64,000 nt of DNA from contig CAIKHZ010000304.1 of the NCBI GenBank assembly GCA_903827375.1, forward strand, positions 1 to 64,000, in the 5' to 3' direction. This stretch comes from Akkermansiaceae bacterium. Lineage in GTDB: Bacteria > Verrucomicrobiota > Verrucomicrobiia > Verrucomicrobiales > Akkermansiaceae. Of this stretch, positions 19,894 to 29,451 are shown piece by piece (positions within the stretch are counted from its first letter, which is position 1; each line of letters opens with the position of its first letter). The notes under the pieces were generated by a model, which made no database searches, had not been told where the DNA came from, and was given only the letters and a program-made list of their open reading frames with translations. The position numbers were made by a program, and so were the translations under genes.

Positions 19894-22260
19894 ATGAACA
19901 TTCACCTGATCAAGAGCAGCGGACTGTCCGCAATGTTGTTAGCACAGCTATCGCCACTCGCTGCCGCCGATCCGCCAGTGGCTGCGAGCCCGGTCAAATA
20001 TGAAGCCAGCGTGGAATCGCTCAAGCAGGCGGCTGTCCCCGAATGGTTCATCGACGGCAAGCTGGGAATTTTCATGCATTGGGGGCCGGAAAGTATTCCC
20101 GGAGTGGCGTCCACTTGGTATGCGCGCTGGATGTATGAAGAAGGCAGCGAGGGCTACAAGTATCACTGCGCCACCTACGGCCATCCATCGAAATTTGGCT
20201 ACAAGGACATTTGCCAACTTTTCAAAGCCGCCAAATTTGATCAGGCGCAGGCCGACCGTCTGGTCAAACTCTACAAGCAGGCCGGTGCCCGCTATGTGGT
20301 TCCGGTGGCTGCCCACCATGACAATTTTGACATGTGGGATTCCAAATTCCAGCCGCGCTGGAATTCCATTGCCACCGCCGGCAAGGATATTTGCGGGATG
20401 TGGCAAAAGGCTACCGTGGCTAACGGCCTGCATTTTGGCGTGGCCTCCCACGTTGCCAGAAGTTTCCGCTGGCTCCAAACGTCCCACGGTGCCGATAAAA
20501 CCGGCCCGCTGGCCGGAGTCCCCTACGATGGCCAGGACCCGAAATTCGCCGATCTCTACGGCATCCCTTGGAATAACTCGGATCCGGGATACGAAGGCCC
20601 GCAAGACGTCGGCCCTCCCGCTTTTGAGAAAAATTTTGTCGATCGAATGCTGGATTTGATAGATAAGTACCACCCCGACCTCTACTACACTGACGGTGGC
20701 CCGCCCTTCAAAAATGCAGGCTATACGATCGTCTCGCACCTCTACAACCAGAGCCTCCAAACCAACGGCGGCAAGTTGCAGGCCGTGGCCAATTTCAAGG
20801 GCGGCTGCCCGATCGGCGCCGAGAATTTCGAGTTTGAGTTTCCAGCAACCCTCCAAAAAAATTGTTGGCAAACGGACAAAACCATGGGCGCTGAGTGGTA
20901 CTGGCTGCGCAACCGCCAGAAGGATTACAAAAAGGGTCTTGAGATCGTCCACACTCTCATTGACGTCGTCAGCAAGAATGGCAACCTGCTGCTGAATGTG
21001 CCCCTAACAGGTGATGGTGAGCTCGAAGAGGAAGTCGTCACGATGCTCAAGGTCATGGCACATGACTTTAACCTGATCGGCGAAGCCATCTTCGAAACCC
21101 GCACATGGGAGGAATTCGGCGAGGGCCATAAGAATTTCAACACCATCGATCACGGCTCGGCCGCCGATATTCGCTTCACCCGCAACAAGCCTAACACTGT
21201 TCTCTACGCCACCACCCTCGGCTGGCCTGGCGACGGCGCAGTGGTCAAAATCAAAACCCTGGGCAAGTCCCGCATCGACCTCAAAACCCTGCAGGGTGTC
21301 TCGTTGTTAGGCACCACCGGAAATCTCAAGTTCAGCCAGGATGCCGACTCTCTGCAGATCACTTTGCCGGCCAAGCCCCCCTATGAATGCAACGCCTATC
21401 CGCTCAAGCTGGTGTTCTCCGCCCAAATCCCCAAGCTCAAGCCTGCCGCCAAGCTGCTATGGCAAGCGCAGGCCCGTGAATTTGATGCCAGCGAAGGCCC
21501 CAGCCCCACAGAATCCGGCGTTTTGATGCTCGAGGTTCCCGCCACCAGTGACGCCGCCAAGGCCGGCCTCAAAAAAGACGATGTGATCCTCTCCTGCAAT
21601 GCCAAAAAATCCCCGACGGTCGCCGATCTCCGTTCGATGGCCGATCACGCAGCCGGCAGAATGCTGGCCCTAACTGTTAAGCGGCAGCAGCAACAGTGGG
21701 TCATGAATCTAACCGATTACTCTTATGTGGTTAGAGAAAATGTATGGAAGCCTGAGTTCAAATTCATTCCGTTCGCCGTTGCCTCAGCCGTGATGCCTGC
21801 AAGGGTGTCTATCGATGGAGCCGCACCGGGCAAAGGGGCTCTCGAACTTCTCACGGATGGTAAAATTGACTGCAACCGCGGGCCGACCTTTGCCAATGGC
21901 ATTGATACAGGCAAATACCGGTTTGATCTGGGTGCGGCGAAGGGTCTTGCACAAGTCAATACCTATGCGTCTGGCAACACTCATGCCCGGCAATCGTTCA
22001 CGCTCTACGGCAGCAATGCCACCTCAGATCCGGGCTGGAATATCGCCGACTCATCTGCTTTCACTCCTATCATCACCGTGGATTCCCGAGGCGAAAGGAC
22101 CGAATACGAAGCCACCAGCATCCGCCGCAGCGCCGCCAAACCGCTCGGAACCTTCCGCTGGCTCGTCTGGGCCGTCACCCCCACCATGGGCGAAATCGGC
22201 GGCCAAAACACAACATTTGAAGAAATTCAGGTGATCCCGGTTGAGGGGGCGGCAAAGTGA
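19894..22260 (+). CDS. alpha-L-fucosidase (GH29) with PDZ and C-terminal beta-sandwich-like domains
   Basis: EWFIDGKLGIFMHWGPESIPG, YVVPVAAHHDNFDMWDSKF, DLYYTDGGPPF; PDZ block around VPATSDAAKAGLKKDDVILSCNAKKS. Confidence 0.85.
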   Translation: MNIHLIKSSGLSAMLLAQLSPLAAADPPVAASPVKYEASVESLKQAAVPEWFIDGKLGIFMHWGPESIPGVASTWYARWMYEEGSEGYKYHCATYGHPSKFGYKDICQLFKAAKFDQAQADRLVKLYKQAGARYVVPVAAHHDNFDMWDSKFQPRWNSIATAGKDICGMWQKATVANGLHFGVASHVARSFRWLQTSHGADKTGPLAGVPYDGQDPKFADLYGIPWNNSDPGYEGPQDVGPPAFEKNFVDRMLDLIDKYHPDLYYTDGGPPFKNAGYTIVSHLYNQSLQTNGGKLQAVANFKGGCPIGAENFEFEFPATLQKNCWQTDKTMGAEWYWLRNRQKDYKKGLEIVHTLIDVVSKNGNLLLNVPLTGDGELEEEVVTMLKVMAHDFNLIGEAIFETRTWEEFGEGHKNFNTIDHGSAADIRFTRNKPNTVLYATTLGWPGDGAVVKIKTLGKSRIDLKTLQGVSLLGTTGNLKFSQDADSLQITLPAKPPYECNAYPLKLVFSAQIPKLKPAAKLLWQAQAREFDASEGPSPTESGVLMLEVPATSDAAKAGLKKDDVILSCNAKKSPTVADLRSMADHAAGRMLALTVKRQQQQWVMNLTDYSYVVRENVWKPEFKFIPFAVASAVMPARVSIDGAAPGKGALELLTDGKIDCNRGPTFANGIDTGKYRFDLGAAKGLAQVNTYASGNTHARQSFTLYGSNATSDPGWNIADSSAFTPIITVDSRGERTEYEATSIRRSAAKPLGTFRWLVWAVTPTMGEIGGQNTTFEEIQVIPVEGAAK

Positions 22261-22278
22261 GCTATCACGGTGGGGAGC

Positions 22279-22319
22279 GCCGGCGTCCTGCCGGCTGGTT
22301 GCGGCATCCTGCCGCAATC
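22279..22319. repeat. double-palindrome REP-like element
   Basis: GCCGGC-gtcct-GCCGGC followed by TTGCGGCA-tcc-TGCCGCAA. Confidence 0.6.
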
Positions 22320-22454
22320 CAAAGCGCAGGTGCAGCCCCCAGCGAAAGCCGCTCGCTCCAGCAAGGGTCATTTCGTGACGACGGACTTAAGCTTTTCACG
22401 CACTTCTTATACGCATACACTCGTTGATGTCATCACGAAAAATGCCAGTCCACA

Positions 22455-22982
22455 ATGAATCGAACCATCCATGACCCCTGCCCCATCGACGAGGGCAAGC
22501 TCGTGATCAAAGCCGTGCGCGACAACCAGGTCGTCCTGCAGACCGGCACCCAGCAACGCAGCAGCATCCGGTTCCGCATGGCCTGCGAATTGGTCCGCAA
22601 CGGCCGCATCGGCAAGCTCAAGCAAGTTGTCGTCTATCTGCCGGCCGGGCGCCGCGAGGGGCCGTTCGCCAGCCAACCCGTGCCGGCCGAACTCGATTGG
22701 GATTTTTGGCAGGGCCAGGCACCCAAAAATGACTATCTGAGCAACGACCACATGGGCAATCTTTTCGATTGCATGCGATCGCGCAAGGATCCAATCTGTG
22801 CGGTGAAGATTGGCCACCGATCCGCCACCGTCCGTCATCTGGGCGCAATCTCACTGCGCACCGGGCTCAACCTCCAATGGAATCCGGACCAGGAGAAATT
22901 CACCGGCGAACACGCTGCCGAAGGCAACGCCCATGTTGCCCGCGAAATGCGCAACCCCTACGACTACAGCTTCGTGAACTGA
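22455..22982 (+). pseudogene. internally deleted Gfo/Idh/MocA family oxidoreductase remnant
   Basis: VLQTGTQQRSS.RFRMACELVRNGRIGKLKQV... and SNDHMGNLFDCMRSRKDPICAVKIGHRSATVRHLGAISLRTGLNLQWNP...EMRNPYDYSFV present; N-terminal NAD-binding fold and middle part absent. Confidence 0.7.
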
Positions 22983-23024
22983 GCAAATTTCTGCCTGGTT
23001 TCCGAGTTCCAAATTTGTCAGTAA

Positions 23025-24443
23025 ATGAGCATGCAGCACCTCTTTCCAGCACTACTGGGCTTGTTAGCGGTACCTGCCGCATTGGTCGCAGGCGAGTTCA
23101 CTATCGATTTTTCCAAGCCTAACGGCCTCATTCGGCCTCTGCACGGGGTGAACATGGGGCCGCTCTGCTATCGGGGAATGGTCGATCTAACAGACTTTCA
23201 CCGGCAGCTCAAGTTACCGCTTACCCGCCTCCATGACGTGGTTTGGGTGAACTACGACGCCGTGGATGTCAGCACGATTTTTCGCGAGTTTCGCAACGAT
23301 CCCACGCGATCTGACAGCTATGATTTTGCGGCGACGGACGATTACATTGCCTCAATCGTCAAGACTGGTTCGCCCATTATCTATCGGCTTGGCGAAAGCA
23401 TTGAGCACACAGCGCGAAAATACCGGGTCCATCCCCCACAGGACTTTGGCAAATGGGCGGACGTCTGCCTCCACATCATCGACCATTACAACGAAGGCTG
23501 GGCCGATGGCTTTCGGCACAACATACGGTATTGGGAGATCTGGAACGAGCCGGAAAACCAGCCCGCCATGTGGACGGGATCCGACGAAGAATATTTCCAA
23601 CTCTATGAGGTCACTGCCAAAGCCATCAAAGAGCGTTGGCCTGATTTGAAGGTCGGCGGTCCATCGCTGGGTTACACCGGAGAATTTGAGGGAGATGGAT
23701 TCAAACCTGGCGAGTTCCTACTGCGTTTTCTGCGCCGCTGCCGGGAGCACCACGTCCCCTTGGATTTTTTTTCGTGGCATCGCTATGCCAAAGATCCGTC
23801 CGAACTTGCCCGCCGGGCCGCCGCCATCCGGCGAGTGCTCGACGATGAGGGGTTTGCAAAAACCGAAAGCCATTTGAACGAGTGGAACTACCTCCCTAAC
23901 GACGACTGGCGTCCCCTGATGAAGGAGGGCCAAGGCCTGCTGCGTGAGCAATGCGCCGCCGAAATGACCGGTCCCAAAGGTGCTGCCTACGCCGCATGGG
24001 CACTTATGTCCCTGCAGGATGCCCCACTGGACGCCGCCAACTTCTACACAGCGGAAATCCAGATGTTCGGCATGTTCAATATCCATGGCACGCCTCACAA
24101 GAACTTCTATGCATTCAAGGCATTCCGCACATTGATAGACACACCCAGACGAGTCAAAACACCGCCTTGCCAGGCCGGTGCCATCGCTTTGTGCGCGGGG
24201 TTGGACGAAGGAAATACCCACGCGGCTGTCCTGCTTAGCAACTTTAACACTCAAGATGGCGACACCGGCTTGACGCCTAGCCAATTGCCGTGGAGCGGAC
24301 CAACCAAATATGATCTATATGTCGTGGACGCAGATCGGGACTTGCAACTGGCAGGTCAGGGGACCTTGGGTCCCAATGGCCGTCTGCAAATTAACGAACT
24401 CAAGCCCCCCGCCGTCGTCCTGGTAAATCTCTCACCCCAATGA
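23025..24443 (+). CDS. glycoside hydrolase, GH39-like (beta-xylosidase family), secreted
   Basis: FSKPNGLIRPLHGVNMGPLCY..., RYWEIWNEPENQPAMW (acid/base NEP motif), LNEWNYL. Confidence 0.75.
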   Translation: MSMQHLFPALLGLLAVPAALVAGEFTIDFSKPNGLIRPLHGVNMGPLCYRGMVDLTDFHRQLKLPLTRLHDVVWVNYDAVDVSTIFREFRNDPTRSDSYDFAATDDYIASIVKTGSPIIYRLGESIEHTARKYRVHPPQDFGKWADVCLHIIDHYNEGWADGFRHNIRYWEIWNEPENQPAMWTGSDEEYFQLYEVTAKAIKERWPDLKVGGPSLGYTGEFEGDGFKPGEFLLRFLRRCREHHVPLDFFSWHRYAKDPSELARRAAAIRRVLDDEGFAKTESHLNEWNYLPNDDWRPLMKEGQGLLREQCAAEMTGPKGAAYAAWALMSLQDAPLDAANFYTAEIQMFGMFNIHGTPHKNFYAFKAFRTLIDTPRRVKTPPCQAGAIALCAGLDEGNTHAAVLLSNFNTQDGDTGLTPSQLPWSGPTKYDLYVVDADRDLQLAGQGTLGPNGRLQINELKPPAVVLVNLSPQ

Positions 24444-24960
24444 ATCCATCCAAAGGGACCGGACTTTGCCGCCTCCACCCCAGATTCCTTGAAATGCCAA
24501 AGATGCTGTCGTTAGGTTAATTTGAAGAAGAGCAGAAGCCAGAAGAGAGGAAGACAGAAGACTGGAACAAGAAGCGCAATACGCAGTCCGGTGGCTCTTC
24601 TTTGTCCTGTCTTGCAGCGAAGCGGTCTTCTGTTTTGCGTCTTGGGTCTTCGGTAAAGCCTCGCCGATTCGTTAAATAAGTAACATTTTGTCCTTGACTA
24701 GCCAAAATCTCATGGCATCAAGGGCTTGTGCAATTGCGTTTGGCTAGCTGCTGGCCGTATCACACCTGTTTCCGCTTCAAGCGGTGGCACCGGCAAGAAG
24801 ATACCCGATGCTGCTGAAGAACACCCGATCCGCCAACGCCCGAATGCAAAACGCCTGCCAAAACAAGCTGAGAATTTCCGACGAAAGAAAGTTGCACGAC
24901 CCGACATCAGGTGCTTGTGTGGGTTTCAAACTCTGGAAGCCAACCCGTCCAATCCCAAAA

Positions 24961-27786
24961 ATGATCAAATCTATTCACTTCTTCCTATTCGGCACGTTGC
25001 TCACGATGAGTTGCGCCCAAGCACAATTCGCCTTTGAAAAGGGGGATCGAGTGTGCGTCATTGGCAACTCGCTAGCTGACCGGATGCAACACGACGGATG
25101 GATGGAAACCTTGATCCAACGGGAAAATCCTCAACTGCAATTGAGCTTCCGCGACCTCGCGGTCTGCGGCGACGAGGTCGCCAAACGCCCGCGCTCGGAA
25201 AATGTGCCTAACACCGAGGCCCTCCTCGCCCAGTGCAAGGCGGATGTGATCCTGTGCTTCTTCGGCTACAACGAGTCGTTCCAAGGCCAACCCGGCCTCG
25301 AGAAATTCAAGAGCGACTACTCGGCAATGATTGACAACTACAAGGCGAAAAACTTCAACGGGAAAGGCACCCTGCGCTTTGTGCTGTTTTCGCCTATCGC
25401 CAATGAGAACCTGCATAACAAGTTGCTGCCGGATGGCTCTGCGAACAATTACCGGCTAGCCCTCTACGCCACCGCAGTCAAGGAAGTGGCTGCGGCCAAA
25501 AGCGCCACCTACGTCGATTTGTTTCAGCCCACACTTGAACTTTATGCCAAAGCCAAGGCACCGCTGACCCTCAACGGCAGCCATCTGTCCGCCGCCGGCA
25601 ACCGCGAACTCGCCACGGTTATCGCCGCCGCCCTCCTTAAGAAAAACGTTAGCTCATCCCCTGCGGATGACAAGCTGCGCCAAGTTGTCAATGCCAAGAG
25701 TACGTATTGGCTCAATTCCTATCGTGCTTCGGACAGCAATGACATTTGGGGAAACCGTTCCGGATTGCGCTTTGAGAACCATCAAAGCAACGGCGAGGTG
25801 CTCCAGCACGAATTGAAGATGTGGCAGCAACTTGCGAGCAATCGCGACCAGCAAATCTGGGCAGTCGCCGCCTCCAAACCGTACAAGGCCGATGACAGCA
25901 ATCTGCCCGCCCCACTCAAGGTGGTATCTAACATGAGCCATAAGACCGAGCAATCCATTCCCTACATCGATGGGCAGGCTGGCATTGCCAAAATGACAGT
26001 TGCTCCCGGGTTCAAGGTCAACCTCTTCGCCGATGAAAAGCGATTCCCCGAACTCGCCAACCCCGTCCAAATGTCGGTGGACCCTCAAGGGCGCCTGTGG
26101 GTCGCAGCCTGGGGCAGCTATCCAAACTGGGAACCCGGCAAGGAATTGAACGACCGCCTGCTCATCCTAACCGACGAACACCACACCGGCGTGGCTACCA
26201 AATGCACCACTTTTGCGAAGGTGCAGAACCCAACGGGTTTTGAATTTTGGAATGGCGGTGTGCTGGTGGCCTCCGGTCATGACATTCTGTTTCTAAAGGA
26301 TACCAAAGGTGATGGTGTGGCCGACGTGCGCGAAGTTTATATGCAAGGCGTCGATAACGCGGATACCCACCATGCCGCCAACAACTTCCGCTTCGGTCCC
26401 GATGGCGGGCTCTACTGGCAACGCGGCGTGTTCATCATGGAAAACGTCGAAACCCCCTGGGCCAAGGCATTTGAGGCCAGTCGCGACGGGATGTATCGCT
26501 TTGATCCGGCAAGTTTCACGTTTGGCTTTCATGCCCCCAATGGTCCTAACTCCCACGGCATGGCCTTCGATTACTGGGGTTTCCATTATGCCACCGATGG
26601 CACATCCGGCAATGCATTCCAAGTCGTGCCTGATCAAAAGGGTTTCAAAATGCGCGAGCTTCTCCAAAAACAGGTGCGCCCCGTGCCCTCCAGCGCCATC
26701 GTTTCCAGCAGCCAGTTCCCCGACGAGAACCAAGGAAATTTCCTCATCTGCAATTCCATCGGCTTTCTCGGCATCAAGCAGTACAAACTCAATCGCGACG
26801 CCAATTCAGGATTGGTCAACGGCACCCCAGTGGCCGATCTGATATCTTCCACTGATCCAAACTTCCGCCCGACAGATGCCAAATTTGGCGATGATGGCGC
26901 ACTCTATGTCTCCGACTGGCAGAACGCCATCATCGGCCACATGCAGCATAATATCCGCGACCCCGAACGCGATAAGAGCCATGGACGCGTCTATCGAATC
27001 ACCGCCGAAGGACGTCCGCTCCAGGCCCACGTCAACATCGCCGGCCAACCGGTGGCAGCATTGCTAGAGAACCTCAAGCATCCGGTGGACGGTGTGCGTT
27101 ACCGCACGCAAATTGAATTGACGAAGCATCAGCCTGCCGAGGTTCTCGCTGCGTGCAAGGTGTGGATGAAGCAATTCGACCCGAAAAACCCCGCTCACGC
27201 CCATCACCTGCTAGAGGCGCTGTGGTTGCACCAACGGTTGGATGATCGGGACATGACCCTGCTCAAAGCCCTCCAGGAATCCCCGGAACCTTTTGCCCGC
27301 AATGCCGCTAAAACCGTCGCTCATTTCTGGAGCGGCAACGCCATCGACCAGCAATCGCGGCCATTCACCTTGGAAGCCGAGGTCAAGAGCGTGGCACCGA
27401 AGGTGCGTCCTGACGGCACCTTGGAAGTGCAGTTGCTCACCGTCAAGGAGGCCCTCAAGTATGATCAGACGAGCATTGATGCCAAGCCGGGCCAAGCGGT
27501 GGAGATCACATTCATCAATGTTGACCTGATGCCCCACAACGTCGTGATTACCCAACCGGGAGCCGCGGACGAGGTATGCACTGCAGCGCTGGCGATGGCC
27601 GGGGCCGGTTTTGCCAAGGATTTCATTCCGGAATCCACCAAGATTCTGGCACACTCAAAATTGTTGGACCACGGCAAGCGTGAGACCCTCAAGTTCACCC
27701 TGCCAAGTGTGCCCGGCGACTATCAATTCGTCTGCACCTTCCCCGGCCATGGCACTGTCATGCGCGGCATCATCAAGGTGAAATAA
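24961..27786 (+). CDS. secreted multidomain protein: SGNH hydrolase + PVC-type membrane-bound dehydrogenase-like domain + plastocyanin/azurin-like domain
   Basis: CVIGNSLADRMQHDGWMETLIQ; MSVDPQGRLWVAAWGSYPNW..FGPDGGLYW..DAKFGDDGALYVSDWQNAIIGHMQHN; C-terminus MPHNVVITQPG...FVCTFPGHGTVMRG. Confidence 0.85.
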   Translation: MIKSIHFFLFGTLLTMSCAQAQFAFEKGDRVCVIGNSLADRMQHDGWMETLIQRENPQLQLSFRDLAVCGDEVAKRPRSENVPNTEALLAQCKADVILCFFGYNESFQGQPGLEKFKSDYSAMIDNYKAKNFNGKGTLRFVLFSPIANENLHNKLLPDGSANNYRLALYATAVKEVAAAKSATYVDLFQPTLELYAKAKAPLTLNGSHLSAAGNRELATVIAAALLKKNVSSSPADDKLRQVVNAKSTYWLNSYRASDSNDIWGNRSGLRFENHQSNGEVLQHELKMWQQLASNRDQQIWAVAASKPYKADDSNLPAPLKVVSNMSHKTEQSIPYIDGQAGIAKMTVAPGFKVNLFADEKRFPELANPVQMSVDPQGRLWVAAWGSYPNWEPGKELNDRLLILTDEHHTGVATKCTTFAKVQNPTGFEFWNGGVLVASGHDILFLKDTKGDGVADVREVYMQGVDNADTHHAANNFRFGPDGGLYWQRGVFIMENVETPWAKAFEASRDGMYRFDPASFTFGFHAPNGPNSHGMAFDYWGFHYATDGTSGNAFQVVPDQKGFKMRELLQKQVRPVPSSAIVSSSQFPDENQGNFLICNSIGFLGIKQYKLNRDANSGLVNGTPVADLISSTDPNFRPTDAKFGDDGALYVSDWQNAIIGHMQHNIRDPERDKSHGRVYRITAEGRPLQAHVNIAGQPVAALLENLKHPVDGVRYRTQIELTKHQPAEVLAACKVWMKQFDPKNPAHAHHLLEALWLHQRLDDRDMTLLKALQESPEPFARNAAKTVAHFWSGNAIDQQSRPFTLEAEVKSVAPKVRPDGTLEVQLLTVKEALKYDQTSIDAKPGQAVEITFINVDLMPHNVVITQPGAADEVCTAALAMAGAGFAKDFIPESTKILAHSKLLDHGKRETLKFTLPSVPGDYQFVCTFPGHGTVMRGIIKVK

Positions 27787-27849
27787 CAAAGAATAACCGC
27801 TACGCTGCCGCTTAGGCCGGACACGTAGCGTGGCGGGTTCCGCCCGTTC

Positions 27850-27874
27850 CCGCCGCACTCGAAAGGTGCGGCGG
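27850..27874. terminator. candidate bidirectional stem-loop between convergent genes
   Basis: Perfect inverted repeat CCGCCGCAC-tcgaaag-GTGCGGCGG; genes on both sides end towards it. Confidence 0.35.
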
Positions 27875-27886
27875 CCTGCATCTACC

Positions 27887-28351
27887 TCAGCGGGCCGGAG
27901 CCGCTGCCTTAAGCTTGGCGATGGTTTCGTCAAGGCGGTGCCGGGCATTTATTAGATCGGTATTGAGGGTGCGTATGCGTTCATCGCGCTGGTTGACGGC
28001 GTCCTGCCAAGTTTTGAGCTGTTCCTCCAGGGTGTCAATTTGTTGTTCATCGATGGCTAGTTCGGCATTGAGATCGGCGAGTTGGGTGTCGCGTTGGGCC
28101 AGTGCTTGGCCGCTGGCGGCGAGCGCATTTTCCAGAGAATCGATAGACTCCTTGAGCATCGCTTGCTCGTGCTCCAACGTATCGGCGCGTTCCCTGGCGG
28201 CGGCCGTTTCGTCCTGAGCGGCAAGCACGCTGCGCTCCAATTCCTGAATGCGGACGTCAAGGTCGCGCTCTTTGTGCCACTCCACAACCAGCAGCAGCCC
28301 CAGAATCCCGCAGCCCGCCGCATTCACCCACGTCAATGCCCGACCGTTCAC
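27887..28351 (-). CDS. coiled-coil membrane-anchored hypothetical protein (GTG start)
   Basis: TM near N-terminus then heptad-rich EL..LE..; start overlaps exbD stop. Confidence 0.55.
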   Translation of the reverse strand: MNGRALTWVNAAGCGILGLLLVVEWHKERDLDVRIQELERSVLAAQDETAAARERADTLEHEQAMLKESIDSLENALAASGQALAQRDTQLADLNAELAIDEQQIDTLEEQLKTWQDAVNQRDERIRTLNTDLINARHRLDETIAKLKAAAPAR

Positions 28352-28773
28352 GGGCTTGCCTCCTTGGTCTCAAAGCCGACTTTTTCGATACCGGCGGCAC
28401 GCACCGAATCGAGCACGGCGAGCATTTGTTTGTAGCGAGCCTCCTCATCGCCCGATATGAGCACCCGCGCATCGGCCGGCAGGTTTTCGCGCTTGAGCCT
28501 CGCCGTGATTTCCGAAGGCGTCACCACTTGCCTGTCCCAGGTAATCACCCCATGAGCATCCACCGCGATTTGCACCAGCGGCGTCTGGCTCTGCGCCACA
28601 GCACTGCCGGCCTCCGGCAAGCGCAGCGGCACCCGGTACAATTGGGTCATGCTCAGGCTCACCAGCATGAATGCGGCGAGCAGGAAGAACATGATGTCGA
28701 TCAAAGGCACCACCTCGATGCGGGCCTCATCGCCCTCATCATCGCTCGAAGAGCTATGAAGTTTTACTGGCAT
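28348..28773 (-). CDS. exbD: biopolymer transport protein ExbD/TolR family
   Basis: EARIEVVPLIDIMFFLLAAFMLVSLSM (PLIDxxF motif). Confidence 0.85.
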   Translation of the reverse strand: MPVKLHSSSSDDEGDEARIEVVPLIDIMFFLLAAFMLVSLSMTQLYRVPLRLPEAGSAVAQSQTPLVQIAVDAHGVITWDRQVVTPSEITARLKRENLPADARVLISGDEEARYKQMLAVLDSVRAAGIEKVGFETKEASP

Positions 28774-28779
28774 AGACGT

Positions 28780-29442
28780 CTAGCGAGGTGGCCGAAGCCC
28801 TGCGGCAAACCCTTCCAAATCGTGACCGTGCTCCTTGGCCGACTTTACCAACAACTCCGTGTGGTTGATCCAACGCTCCAGCGATCCCCTCAGCACCGAC
28901 ACCCGCTTGCGGAAAAAATTGTACGGCAGCAGGCAGCAGATTGCGATTCCGATGCCGCAGGCGGTGGCTATAAGCGCCTCGGCAATCCCCCCAGATACCT
29001 TGGAGGCCGCCAATTGCTCAGCCCCCACGAAGGAAAACGAACGCATGATTCCAACGACTGTTCCAAACAGCCCGAGCAAAGGGGCGAGAGTGATGAGAGT
29101 GCTGAGGACCCACATGCGGGCCTCGGATTTTTCGATGAGGTGAGTGGCGTGCAATTGCATGGCGGCGAGCATCGAGGTGTGAGCATGGGTCATGCCTTCA
29201 CGCAAATTGAGCAAATACGGATCATTGGTGCCCTGGCCGAGTTGCCAGGCTGTGGCGAAATCACCGGTGCCAATGGCCTCACGGGCCTGGTTCTGGTCGG
29301 CACTGCGGATCCGGGATTGCAGGCGAAGCCACCAGATGACGCGGTCGAGCAACACGCAGAGGGCTAGGAATGAAGTGGCAACGATGGGCCACATGACCCA
29401 GCCCCCTTTGAAAAATGTTTCGACAACGATATTGGCAATCAC
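28780..29442 (-). CDS. exbB: MotA/TolQ/ExbB proton channel family protein
   Basis: LSTLITLAPLLGLFGTVVGIMRSFSFVG...ISEALIATACGIGIAI-type block. Confidence 0.85.
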   Translation of the reverse strand: MIANIVVETFFKGGWVMWPIVATSFLALCVLLDRVIWWLRLQSRIRSADQNQAREAIGTGDFATAWQLGQGTNDPYLLNLREGMTHAHTSMLAAMQLHATHLIEKSEARMWVLSTLITLAPLLGLFGTVVGIMRSFSFVGAEQLAASKVSGGIAEALIATACGIGIAICCLLPYNFFRKRVSVLRGSLERWINHTELLVKSAKEHGHDLEGFAAGLRPPR

Positions 29443-29451
29443 TGAAAAAGA

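Noticed and set aside
19948-20952. 334-aa minus ORF
   Set aside because: Antisense to the GH29 catalytic domain, whose motifs are clear on the plus strand
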